The notes below the pieces were generated by a model. It was given only the letters and a program-made list of their open reading frames with translations, was not told the DNA's origin and did not search any database. The position numbers and the translations under genes were made by a program. Shown here piece by piece: positions 47,993-59,299 of a stretch of 64,000 nt of DNA. The DNA comes from Gordius sp. MW1 (lineage: Eukaryota > Nematomorpha > Gordioida > Gordea > Gordiidae). Position 1 is the first letter of the stretch. The number at the start of each line of letters is the position of its first letter. The DNA is taken from positions 12,557,001 to 12,621,000 of the forward strand of contig OZ038530.1 in NCBI GenBank assembly GCA_964036665.1, written 5' to 3'.

Positions 47993-50900
47993 AAAGGTTA
48001 AATGGGATGACCCACATGTCGACCAATTAGTGTTAGGTAAATTATTACATAAGTTTTAAAATGGAGCTGTTTTATTAAATAACAATTTTTAATTTCTAAA
48101 ATTTACAAAATTAATTTAGACACACCTTAATGTCTTTAATATTTTTACATGTATTAAAAACATGTTGTGGCTTACGCATTTTTTGTTAATCATTTTTTTT
48201 TAAATAAAACGTGTGTTTATAAGGATTAAAAAGATAAAATTTTAGTAGTTTCTTATTTAAAATATATAATTTAAGTATTAGATAATAACAGTGAAGGTAA
48301 ACATTCCACTACAACTGGTGTTTTGACCTTTGAAACTGAAGATGTTGCTGAAAGATTAGTGTAGAGAGGTAATTGGAGCGCGAAGTGCCTCAGGGGATAT
48401 GTTGTTTACCGTTGTGTTGTCAATCTAATTATCGTTAATTGGTATGTATTATATACGTTGGATATACACGTTTTTACTCACTTTTCTATTTTTGTATCAC
48501 TTCGAAACCTCTCTCTAGTAAATAAAGATTCCCAATCTCAACAGTTGGCGCTGCGAGTCGTGGAACCTACGCGGTAATGCAGAAATATAAAACAACGGCT
48601 AACATCGACACTTTTATAACGCAATTCGAGCTGTTCCTAAGGAGCAATAAGACGGATACAGATGAACAAAAAGCAGCTCTATTATTAACCAGCCTTGATG
48701 GGGAGGCATTCCAATTAATACTAGAGGATTATAGACCTCAAGAGTTGACAGGAATTACATGCGAGGAAGCTAAAAATCGATTAAAAAAATTATTCCAAAG
48801 GAATTCATGCGCGAGGGCAAAGAGATATGAATTTTCAAAGGTCCGACAAAACCAGGGAGAGTCGATAGACACGTATGCTAATAGACTCAAGGCAGGAGCT
48901 AACAGCTGCAACTTCGGAAACGAAGAATTGCAGAACAGAATCGTCGACCAATTCATTATAGGATTGCGCGATAGAAACTTACAGGCGAGACTGTTGGCAG
49001 AAAATGACATCAAATGGGACCGCCTACCTGAGCTAGCGTTAACGGCCGAGACGATAAACGGGGGGCTAAGCACTTTGCAAGACGGGTCCGAAGAAGCGTG
49101 GAGCGTAGTGGCGGGACGAGAAGCGTGGCTTGGGCCGGTCCGAATTCCCAGGTTAAAACATGCTTTAGATGTGTTAACTATAGATATATTTATTAATAAC
49201 GAATTATTCCAATGCATCTTCGATACCGGCGCCACGGTATCGATAATACCGGCGCGAAGATGGGCGAAGGAGATCCCACGCAACAAGGAGCCCGTCCCGA
49301 CAGTGTACGCGTATGGCCACGAGGAAATAAAGATCGTAGCCAAGGTACAAGCCGATGTCCGAATGGGTAACACGAGGAAACAGCTGTCGTTATTAATAGC
49401 AGACGTAGCGGGGCCGCCGCTGTGCGGGATCGATTGGATAAAAGAATTTGAACCCGAAATCTGGCGTCAAATACGTTGGAGCTCTAGAGCTGCGGCGGAA
49501 CGGTTCGCGGTCAATTACGTAGAAAGACCGAAGGATACCAGGTCCGCGATCCAGCACGTGATGAAACAATGGGGCGGTCAGCTAAACGAATTCCCGAAAG
49601 CAGTCAAGGGAATAACGGTGGAAGTACCGTTAAAAGAGGGCATAGATCCCGTATTTATCCCCGCACGAAGGATGCCGATGGCGTGGAAGAAAGAAGTAGA
49701 AGAAGAGCTGGATAAATGGGTCAAGGACGGGGTGATTGAACCAATCGATTTCTCAAGATGGGCCAGCCCAGTGGTACCCGTGAAAAAAAGCGATGGAACT
49801 CTGCGATTATGTATAGACTACCGCTTTACGATAAATAAATACGCGCAAGGGTTGTTATACCCGTTACCCAAAATCGACGACTTGTTAAATAAACTTGATA
49901 ATGCGTGCTATTTTACGAAGCTGGACCTTACGAAAGCGTACCTACAGCTCGAATTAGGGCCAGAGACGAGCCAACGATTGACTATCTCGACGCACAAGGG
50001 CCTATTTAAAGTTAACCGGATGCCGTTCGGTTTAAATTGTGCCGCGGCCATTTTTCAAAAGACAATGGACCAAATATTAGGAGGCATGGAAGGGGTTGCG
50101 GTTTACATCGACGATATCTTAATTGCAGGGGAGACGGAAGAAATTCACAACGAGAGGTTACTCAAGGTACTAGAAACGTTACAAAAGTGGGGGTTCGTGC
50201 CGAACATTGTCAAGAGTATCTTGTGGGCGAAGGAAGTAACCTTTCTGGGATACGTAATAAGTAACAAGGGGATTCGAATCAACGACAATAAAGCCGAATT
50301 AGTTAAGCAGTGGAAAAACTTAACTAACAAAAACGAAATAAGGTCCTTCCTTGGGTTAACAACATACTTTTCAAAGTTCATTAAGGACTACGCCAAAATC
50401 ATACACCCGATTCAGAAACTCATGAAAAAGAACGTGATGTACCACTGGGGTGAAGAACAGCAAGGAGCATTTGAAGCTATCAAGTCCGCGCTTACGAAAG
50501 CCCCCGTTTTGGCGTACTTCAATGGAGAGTGGGAGACCGGCCTGGTCGTAGACGCCTCGGGTACGGGGTTAGGGGCCATCTTACAGCAACGAGCACCAGG
50601 AGAGAATTGGAGAGTGGTGGCCTATGCGTCAAGAGCATTAAACGATAGCGAAAGCCGGTATTCGACGATCGAACGAGAGGCCCTTGCGGTGGTATATGGA
50701 CTAAAAAAGTTCAACGAATATGTACAAGGACGAAGCGTTACTATCATGACGGATCATAGACCGCTTATATATATATTCGATCAGAGCAAAAGGGGCAAGG
50801 AACAATGGTCACCACGCCTAACCAGGTGGGCGCTCATGGTATCAGGCTATACGACCAAGTTCGAATACAACAAGGGAACCGAAAACGCGGCAGATTTCTT

Positions 50901-52478
50901 GTCTAGAAATCCGAACGAACACGCGTATCAGGTTAGCGAGGAAATACCAGAGGACTCGATGAATCCGTTTATATCATTGGACGTGGTAAAACAACACACC
51001 TTGGAGGATCCGGGGCTGCGGCAATTAAAAGAGTGGATTAGGGGTAAACAAAATACAATGGTCACGTGTGGGCTAAGACGCACTTACGAAAAACATCTGC
51101 CAAAGTTACATGAAGTCAAAAGCATAATATATTACAAAGGGGGACGAATATTAATTCCGGCGAAGTTACGAGGAGTGGTACTCCAAAGTCTACATAGAGG
51201 CCACGTAGGTATCAAGCGAATGCAAGAAGTGGCGCGGCAGTATATATGGTGGCCGACTCTTGACGATGAATTATTGAGCGTAGCGAAAGGGTGCCGGAGT
51301 TGCAATTACACGGCTGCGGCGGCGAAGAGGGCACCATTGATAGAGTGTCAACCTAGCCATAAACCATGGGTTCAAGTACATGTCGACATCATGGGTCCTC
51401 TCAAGGGTAAGTCATACCTCGTGATGGTGGACAATAGCTCGAAATGGGTAGAGGTGTTTAAATTAGAAGACACCACGGCGACAACCGTTATAAAAAAACT
51501 GGCCGAAACGTTCGCTAGATTTGGAAATCCACCTTGGTTTATATCAGATAACGGCCCACAATTCAAAGGGCAGGAGTTACAGAACTTTTGCAAGTCGAGG
51601 GGAATTAATCAACGATGGACAGCTCCTTACCATCCGGCGTCGAACGGGTTGGCAGAAAGATACGTACGATTAATTAAAGAACGTTAGGAACGAGTCGGAA
51701 GTAGGGCTGAGTAGATTTTTGGAAAACTACAGATCTACAAAACACCCCGCAAACAATAAAAGCCCGGCAGAGATGATGCTGAAAAGAAGGATGCGAACCG
51801 AATGGGAGGTTTTGAGGGAAACCGTACCACAACAATGGGTAGAGACCGGGAACCCGCGGACGTTCAACGTAGGAGACTTGGTTTGGGTGCGCATGTTTCT
51901 GGGTCCAAGCAAATGGGTAGAAGGCACGATAAAAGCCAAGCATGGTAGTCGGTCCTACGATGTATGGGCACAGGGAAGAAAACACCACCGACACGTGGAT
52001 CAAATAAGGAAACGAAAAATCTTGGACTGGACCACACTGGGACAAGAGAACGGGTGGCCACAAAGGATATCATCAGAAAGGGAAACGGGAACAAGTGCTA
52101 TAAGGGAACAAATGCAAAACCAGTCAGGAACGCCTAGAGAAGAACCTAGATACCCGCAGCGTAGTCGAAAACCGCCAGCATTCCTTAAGGATTTTGTCTG
52201 TGAAAAGGGGGGAACTGTAGAGAGGTAATTGGAGCGCGAAGTGCCTCAGGGGATATGTTGTTTACCGTTGTGTTGTCAATCTAATTATCGTTAATTGGTA
52301 TGTATTATATACGTTGGATATACACGTTTTTACTCACTTTTCTATTTTTGTATCACTTCGAAACCTCTCTCTAGTAAATAAAGATTCCCAATCTCAACAA
52401 TTAGTTAAAGGTGAAATGGTTAAAAATATAGAAGATGATGATTATATTGAAGACTATAACCATGATAACTTGATATAA
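47993..52478 (+). CDS. 3' end of an unrecognised host gene, last exon split by an LTR element
   Basis: Two coding exons with agreeing phase. The first is 47993-48036 (contains VKWDDPHVDQLVL; donor GTAAAT). The second starts at 48282 after TATTAG and reads NNSEGKHSTTTGVLTFE, continuing acidic (DDDYIEDYNHDNLI, then a stop at 52476-52478) on the far side of the retrotransposon 48360-52399. The host frame and codon phase are continuous across the insertion when one copy of the 5-bp duplication ATTAG is counted. With the element in place, the host frame meets a stop a few bases inside the LTR, costing about 25 acidic C-terminal residues. Upstream exons were not found and the protein family is unknown to me. 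Confidence 0.6.
48360..48543 (+). repeat. 5' LTR
   Basis: 184 bp, starts TGTAGAGAGG and ends TCTCAACA (TG...CA). AATAAAG near the end is a candidate polyadenylation signal. It matches 52216-52399 throughout as I read it. Confidence 0.95.
48577..52228 (+). CDS. gag-pol region of the Ty3/mdg4-type element (fossil)
   Basis: Parts in order: a capsid-like retrotransposon gag domain near the start; aspartic protease (FDTGATVS, about residue 215); reverse transcriptase (LCIDYR, TKLDLTKAYLQL, VYIDDILIAG); RNase H (VVDASGTGLGA, TDHRPL); and integrase with the zinc-binding segment (HRGHVGIKR to CRSC) and catalytic blocks (VDIMGPLKG, SDNGPQFKG, PYHPASNGLAER). The region looks nearly whole with about one break. 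Protein order and motifs place it in the Ty3/mdg4 group. Confidence 0.9.
52216..52399 (+). repeat. 3' LTR
   Basis: Second 184-bp LTR, followed by ATTAG. The purine-rich tract AAAAGGGGGGAAC lies directly before it, as expected of a plus-strand primer site. Confidence 0.95.
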
Positions 52479-53265
52479 ATTATATTACTATATAAACCCT
52501 ACATTTAAAAATTACATTATTTTACAATTTTTAATAAATTACATATAATCATCCTTCTATTGTATAATTATTTTTTTAAACAAGGCCTTTGTTAAATTAT
52601 CAAGATTAAAGCGTAATGTTGCGACTATTGGCATATTATATTAATCTTTCTAAAAGTTGTAAAAATTAAACTTTGCCCGCATTTGGGTCACTTTTATAGA
52701 CATTACTTATCTTAAATAATAATCTAAAGCAATAATAGGATTATTTAATTTTTTTATCAGGACCACAATAAAACTTATAATTTATTTGCGAAATTGCTTG
52801 CTAAGAAACATTTTTTTGGTATAAATCTAAAAAAAATTATTAATCGGATTTTTATAGTGGAATTTTATATGCTACTAGCTGACCCGGCAAACGTTGTTTT
52901 GCCATATTAAAAATATTTTAAAAAAAAATTAAAAAATTTGAATAAGAAAATTTAAAACTACCAAAAATTTTTAAGGGTGGTTAAAAACACAAAATTTTAC
53001 CTCAATAATGTTCGAATTTAAATTTTCATGAAGCAAATTTTTTTTAAGCCAAATTTACCTATAATCAAAAAAAAAATATCGCGCCTGGCCTTTATGATAA
53101 AATATAAACAAAAGGCGGATACGGATACGCATATAGGTTATTTAACGAAAAATAACAAATAATTGATATCTTTAAGGGTGGTTAAAAACACAAAATTTTA
53201 CCTCAATAATGTTCGAATTTAAATTTTCATGAAGCAAATTTTTTTAAGTCAAATTTACCTATAAT

Positions 53266-53888
53266 CATGGGCGTAGCCAGGTTTTGGATTAGGGGGGGGG
53301 GGGCAAAACGTTTAAAAGTTCAATTAGAGGGGGGCAAAACATAAATTTTTTAAATTTTTCAATGTTTTTGCATTGAAAAAAATTTGGTTTCGCAAATTAG
53401 GGGGGGGGGGGGGGCAGCCGAGGATTTCAATACAAAAACCCTTAAAAATTAAAAAAAAATATGTTTTGCCCCACCCCCTAATTAGCCAGGCAGGCGGGGG
53501 CAGGGGGCGCGGCTGCCCCCCCCCTATTTGAACTTAACTCCAATTAATACAGATGCTTATTAGCGAATTTACACAAAAATAAAAGATCACTATGGAAATC
53601 GTCAAATCTAACACATACACGGATCAATGCCATCCAATTAGATTTTAACGCGTTTTCTTTTTAATATTTTATTTACCAATGTATTTTACCCATGTGTTTA
53701 TTAGAATAAACTACTATTTGTTTAAAAAAAAATTGTTTTGGTAAAATCAAATTTAAATTACGGTTGCATGAAAATTTTTGGATAGTCGAGACCTTTTTTT
53801 TTTTTGCTCTCAGGAAAATTTTTGGGTAGTCAAGACCTTTTTTTTTAATCTGCCCCCCCCCCTAATTCAAAACCTAGCTACGCCCATG
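53266..53888. mobile_element. Composite family B MITE
   Basis: Left end CATGGGCGTAGCCAGG and right end CTAGCTACGCCCATG bracket several G- and C-runs, including one G-run of at least 12. It looks like two or more family B units fused or nested. Confidence 0.6.
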
Positions 53889-54030
53889 GATATATCGACA
53901 TTTATTGGCACTTTGTTAAAAGTTTTTTCATTTTTCTCCTTGTTTAACGTGCAAAAAATGACAAAATTAGATTTTTTAATTTATTTAGCCACGCAGGAGG
54001 GGGGGGGGACACGACCGTCCTATAATAATA

Positions 54031-55932
54031 AAACTCGGGCCTTCGGCCCTCGTGGGAAGGGGGAGAAGGGAAGGGAAGAGGGGAAGGGAAGGGGGGACGA
54101 CTCATCTGTACTTCGTATAAATGTATCATATTTGCTATGCAATTTATGGGCGAGAATGGTGGGAAGGGGCGAGAATGCCTACAGGGGGGTATTAAATGCC
54201 TAATGATTAATTAATTATTTACACAAATTTTCCATTATAGGCAAAATGTAAGGCAAGGGTTAGGGTTAGATTTAGTGTTTGCATCTAGTTGGATATTACA
54301 TTAGTTTTTATGGCCTTTAGTGATTATGGGTCTAACAAACATTATATTATAAAACAACACAATGTTAAGAATTTGCAGAATTGTTGGGAGAAATATTTTG
54401 TTACATTTGAACAATTTTTAATTAAAAAAATCAAAAATTTGGCCAATGGTCACTTTTTCTCTATTGGTCAGTACCAACAGATACTCTATAAGTCAATGAT
54501 AGCCAAAAAAAACGGAAAAAAAAATTTTGATGCTCACTTTGGCCAATGGTCATTTTTTTCCATTGGTCAGCAGCCAGCACACGGTAAAAGTGGATATACA
54601 TTCATAAGAGTAAAAAAAACGAAAAAAAAATTTTCGAATCACATTTTGGCCAATGGTCATTTTTTTCCATTGGTCAGCAGCCAGGACACGGTAAAAGCGG
54701 ATATAAATTCATAATAGTCAAAAAAAACGAAAAAAAAAGTTTTCGAATCACATTTTGGCCAATGGTCATTTTATTCCATTGGTCAGCAGCCAGCGGACGG
54801 CCAAAAAGTCATAATAGCAATGGTAGGAACAGGAACAATCATAATAGTCAAAAAAAACGAAAAAAATAATTGCGATTCACATTTTGGCCAATGGTCATTT
54901 TTTCCATCGGTCAGGAGCCAGCGGACGGCCAAAAAGTCATAATAGCAATGGTAGTAACAGGAACAATCATAATAGTCAAAAAAAAACGAAAAAATAAACT
55001 CGGATTCACATTTTGGCCAATGGTCATTTTTTTCATTGGTCAGCAGCCAACGGACGGCCAAAAAGTCTTATTATCAATGATAGTAACAAGAACAATCATA
55101 AGAGTCAAAAAAACTCCGGGATTCTAACCCAAAAACTAGTTAAATTGCATAGCAATTAGAAGTAAACAACTTTTATTTATGTTTATTATATAACATTGGT
55201 CAGCAGCCAGCGGACGGCCAAAAAGTCATAATAGCAATGGTAGAAACAGGAACAATCATAATAGTTAAAAAAAACGAAAAAAATAATTTCGATTCACATT
55301 TTGGCCAATGGTCATTTTTTTCATTGGTCAGCAGCCAGCGGACGGCCAAAAATTCTTATTATCAATGATAGTAACAAGAACAATCATAAGAGTCAAAAAA
55401 ACTCCGGGATTCTAACCCCAAAACTAGTTAAATTGCATAGCAATTAAAAGTAAACAACTTTTATTTATGTTTATTATATAACTAGTTAAATTGCATAGCA
55501 TTAAAAGTAAACAACTTTTATCTATGTTTATTATATAACAAAAACTAGTTAAATTGCATAGCAAATAAAAGTAAAAAACTTTTATTTATGTTTATTATAT
55601 AACTAGTTAAATTGCATAGCAATTAAAAGTAACCAACTTTTATTTATGTTTATATAATAGATAATTTAACAAATCTTATATATAACACACCGAGGGAGAT
55701 AGAGATGAGGGGTGGGGCACCTCTTATGCATAGCAATTAAAAATAACACAGCGAGGGAGATAGAGATGAGGGGTGGGGCACCTCTGTCTCATGCATTAAT
55801 TTAAAAAAGCGATAACCTAATATACCCAATGCAAATAGATAGGGAGGGTAACGGACGGACGGACGGACAACGGACGGACGGACAACGGACGGACGGACAA
55901 CAAAAAACGAGCCCATAAATTGCATAGCAATT
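54031..55932 (-). mobile_element. Minisatellite-bearing element, copy 3 (Helentron/HINE-like candidate)
   Basis: Same block order as copy 2: hairpin and G/A tract (54034-54100), TTGCTATGCAATTTATGGGC (54136-54155), shared unique segment, TTGGCCAATGGTC array (54440-55400), AACTAGTTAAATTGCATAGC array, two GAGGGAGATAGAGATGAGG units, GGAC microsatellite, and GCCCATAAATTGCATAGCAA at the end. It splits copy B of the unclassified repeat. Comparison with copy A (44155-44180) places the insertion in an AATAAT-rich site. Confidence 0.7.
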
Positions 55933-56267
55933 AATAATAATTGAAGCAAAAAATGGCTTTGATAGTGCGTAAAAAGTATTCATTTACCGCAACACATGCC
56001 TACTGCATTTAACACCAGACTACCTACACGATAGTAGAGAATCGGGGTCAAAATAGCAGAATTATGAAAAAATAGCAGAAAAAGTCGGGGGGATGGAAAA
56101 TGCGAAGCGCATAGACATTTTAGAATTATACGACAAAACAGCATATATTTATTTGTTAATTTCATGTCTTATTTTAAAGAATTTGTCTCATTTTTGAGCA
56201 AGAAGAGAATAAGTATACAAAATATAGATTTTAATGCATATTTGGTTAGAATTTAAAAAATCTTCAA

Positions 56268-56564
56268 GAAGGATTCCACAATAAGCTAAAGAAACTTGTA
56301 AAGGCTTCCCATCCCAATATTTATCAATTTATTGATTATCTCAAAAAGATACAGAAAGAAACTAACTCAAATATCTATAAAATAAACCAAGGAAAAACAA
56401 TAAACCCAAAATCTAAGAAAGAAATCAACAAAGAATCTTGTATCAATAATTTAAAAGAACATTATACTAACAGTGAAATAGACCCATCTCAATTTCTAAA
56501 AACAATATCATGTTATCTAAAATATAAAGAAAGAGATGCAATGTTAAATATTATTACCACTTGA
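56268..56564 (+). pseudogene. MULE transposase C-terminal fragment
   Basis: An open frame of about 98 codons ends in TGA and reads FHNKLKKLVKASHPNIYQFI, DYLKKIQKE and FLKTISCYLKYKERDAML. The HPN(I)..FI..LK pattern is the usual tail of Mutator-like/FLYWCH-associated transposases. It lacks a start codon and the DDE core is absent. Confidence 0.65.
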
Positions 56565-56787
56565 TTATTTGTCTGTTATAATTTAGTAAATATTAATAAA
56601 ATTGGTCTGTTATAATCTAGTAAATATTTATAAAAAAAACTTAAAATGAGTGTAAAGGCAAAACATTTTAAAGGGTCAAAGTAGCAGGATTAAAAAGTAG
56701 CAGAATAATATGACTTTTAGATAATCAATATAACCCTGACCTAAAACACTAACCCCGACCTAAAACACTAACCCTCCTCACTAATCT

Positions 56788-57190
56788 AAGATGGAAGTAT
56801 TAGTATTCAACATCTATAATATAAACTATGAATAAAAGATAGGTTAAAACTTAAATTCTATTTCCTTTATTTCCAAAATTGTAAAAATAATATCATATCC
56901 ATGGAAGTATTAGTATTCAACATCTATAATATAAATTATGAATAAAAGATAGGTTAAAACTTAAATTCTATTTCCTTTATTTCCAAAATTATAAATATAA
57001 TATCATATCCATGGAAGTATTAGTATTCAACATCTTTAATATAAATTATGAATAGAATTTTAGGTTAAAACTTTTAATTCTATTTCCTTTATTTCCAAAA
57101 TTGTAAATATAATATGATATCCATGGAAGTATTAGTATACAACATCTATTATATAAATTATGAATAAAAGATAGGTTAAAACTTACATTT
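56788..57190 (+). repeat. Tandem repeat, about 110-bp unit, four copies
   Basis: ATGGAAGTATTAGTATTCAA recurs at about 56790, 56901, 57011 and 57124, with few differences between units. It lies inside the MULE and replaces its missing middle. Confidence 0.9.
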
Positions 57191-57566
57191 TAATTCATCA
57201 TATCAATAAACAGATGTTCAATCTTGACCAGTTCTGACCAGTCTTGATCAGTTCTGACCAATTCTGCTGTTTTTTTTCTGCGGTTTTGACCCGGTCCCGA
57301 TAGTAGATAGATAAGATACGCAGCAGTACGTGATGAGGGCAGGGCGTTTGATTGACGTTCGATACCGCGTCAAAACGCATAAAACCCAATATCTCAAAAA
57401 CTACTGGGCCGATTTGGCTGGAACATATATTAAAACACGCTCCGGAGTGGCGGGAATAAACTGTGAAATTTTGAGCCAAATCGGTCTGGTAGTTCTCCAA
57501 AAAAGGTGGCGCCATACATACACACATACATACACACATAGTTTCATTTTTATATATAAGATTTTA

Positions 57567-58426
57567 AAAGAAAGGTCTAAGAGAAGATATACTAAATTCA
57601 AAACAATCGACAATATAATATAGGAACAGCATCAACAATATAGAAACTATATTTTGGTGTAGTAAGATCGTTGAGTTAAATTATAAGTATTTTGAATATA
57701 CCAAAAATATATTCAAACTTTTAGCTTCATCCCTTATCACACAAATATTTAGACGTTCAATAATAATAATTAGTTACTGCATACTATTGAAGCAATTAAA
57801 TTTTTATAGAAGATATTAATCCTTTAATCAATAATTAGCAATTTAGAATTATAAATTATATCCTTGAGGCAAAAATTGGAGTGACCCGCGGGGAAAAAAT
57901 ATTGCGGAAATCCCGAATTTGTCAAAAAAAATACTTCAGGTTAATTTAAAAAAAATCGTTCAATATATTGCTGGTAAAATTAATAGGCTTTTAAGGGCTA
58001 TAAAACAATCACATGTGTTTATAATAACTTATAGAATTAAATAAGTTAAAACCATAGACTAATAATAACAGAGACTGCCTAAAAGCTGTTTCTCTCATTA
58101 AAATCATAGAGTCACATATAAACATAGACTAATAATAAACATAGACTGCCGAACAGCTGTTTTTCTGTATCTAAATAGCTTGCGCTAAATTCAGCCAATT
58201 TTAACGCTTCGTCCGCCATTTTAAAACAGGAAAGTATATCAAGTAATATATCCATTGCAACATTGATAAGGTATACGTCATCTAAGCTACGTCCCCCTTT
58301 TTATAACCAACTACCACCAGCCATTTTTCAAGTTAGTTACGTTTAATTAGATTTTCTCATTATATTTAACAATAATTTTTCCCCATGTTTTACATATAAA
58401 TAGATGAAGCATTGCAGTCTATGCCA
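57567..58426. other. No gene seen
   Basis: AT-rich DNA. A short duplication, CATAGACTAATAATAA followed by AGACTGCC and AGCTGTTT, occurs at about 58050 and 58123. Confidence 0.5.
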
Positions 58427-59285
58427 TTTGTATATAGGATCTAGTCGAAACATAGGATTTCACAAGTGATATATTGTTTTAATATTAATTTTTAATTTAG
58501 ATTTCCTGTGAAGAATAAAAATTTGGTAGAAAAATGGATATAAGTTATGAATCCACAATTTATTTTAAAGAAGAACTCCCTTATATGCTCAAACCATTTC
58601 GAGTAGAAATCTTATATATATTGTGCAATATTTATAAACGTTATATACTGTATTTTTGAATAAACTTATTGTTTAATTTACAATTCAGATGTAGCAGGGA
58701 CCTTTTTATTTTTTACTTTTTATGAATATAGACCTTTTTTTGCTCTATAACAGGATCTTTTTTATTCATGTTAAAAGTTTTAAAAAATTTAAATACGTCC
58801 CTTTCCCTTTTTTAAAATACTTACCACAGATAAGTTCCTGAAAAAAACTTTGCCTTAAAAATGCTCAAGCATTATCACTATAAATTTGAAATTCAAATGT
58901 AATATAGATGGCGCTAAATTTATAGTTCTATTTGTTCACATTACATAATAAATTGTTAGTAATTAGTCTTTAAACTTAAATTTTATCTATTTTAAGCTTT
59001 TATAAATTGAAACAATTTTTGTATGTCCTAATTAACCCCCAAAAAATTTAATTTTCTTGATTTATTTATAAATTTGAGCTCATTTCATTAGATTTATATA
59101 TAGGTCGATTTGCTCTGATTGTAATCTCTAAGGGAGTTCTTCTTTAAAATAAATTGTAGACCCATAACTTGTATCCATTTTTCTACCAAATTTTTATTCT
59201 TCACAGGAAATCTAAATTAAAAATTAATATTAAAACAATATATCACTTGTGAAATCCTATGTTTCGACTAGATCCTATATACAAA
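58427..59285. mobile_element. Element with long (about 155 bp) terminal inverted repeats
   Basis: 58427-58587 and 59133-59285 are near-identical inverted copies, starting TTTGTATATAGGATCTAGTC. The 550-bp centre is AT-rich without a coding frame. I see no target duplication. It may be a non-autonomous DNA transposon or a foldback element of an unidentified family. Confidence 0.75.
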
Positions 59286-59299
59286 AACAATAATCGTTG

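Larger units (their letters stand above)
48360..52399 (+). mobile_element. Ty3/mdg4-type LTR retrotransposon, about 4.04 kb, very young
   Basis: Two 184-bp LTRs, which I read as identical, flank a gag-pol region. A 5-bp duplication, ATTAG, borders it (48355-48359 and 52400-52404). A primer-binding-like TTGGCGCTGCGAG follows the 5' LTR and a purine tract precedes the 3' LTR. Domain order (protease, RT, RNase H, integrase) marks it as Ty3/mdg4. It looks nearly whole, with about one break in the coding region. Identical LTRs mean a recent insertion. Confidence 0.95.
56039..57298 (+). mobile_element. Mutator-like element (MULE), 1,260 bp, 9-bp duplication
   Basis: GATAGTAGA flanks it exactly (56030-56038 and 57299-57307), the 9-bp length typical of Mutator. 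The left end is GAATCGGGGTCAAAATAGC; the right end, inverted, is GGGACCGGGTCAAAACCGC. It holds a transposase C-terminal fragment (56268-56564) and a four-unit tandem repeat. The same ends occur in the MITE at 23937-24170. Confidence 0.88.
52874..57564 (+). mobile_element. Unclassified interspersed repeat, copy B, with nested insertions
   Basis: Starts ACTAGCTGACCCGGCAAACG and ends CATTTTTATATATAAGAT, like copy A (43696-44494). Its own sequence is left in pieces around 52874-53265, 53889-54030, 55933-56038 and 57299-57564. Between them lie a family B MITE, the third minisatellite-bearing element and a Mutator-like element. A 95-bp direct duplication (about 52971 and 53172) lies in its left part. 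Confidence 0.7.

Noticed and set aside
48738-49373. Antisense open frames within the retrotransposon (also 51674-52094)
   Set aside because: They mirror the gag-pol coding strand and have no independent protein signature.
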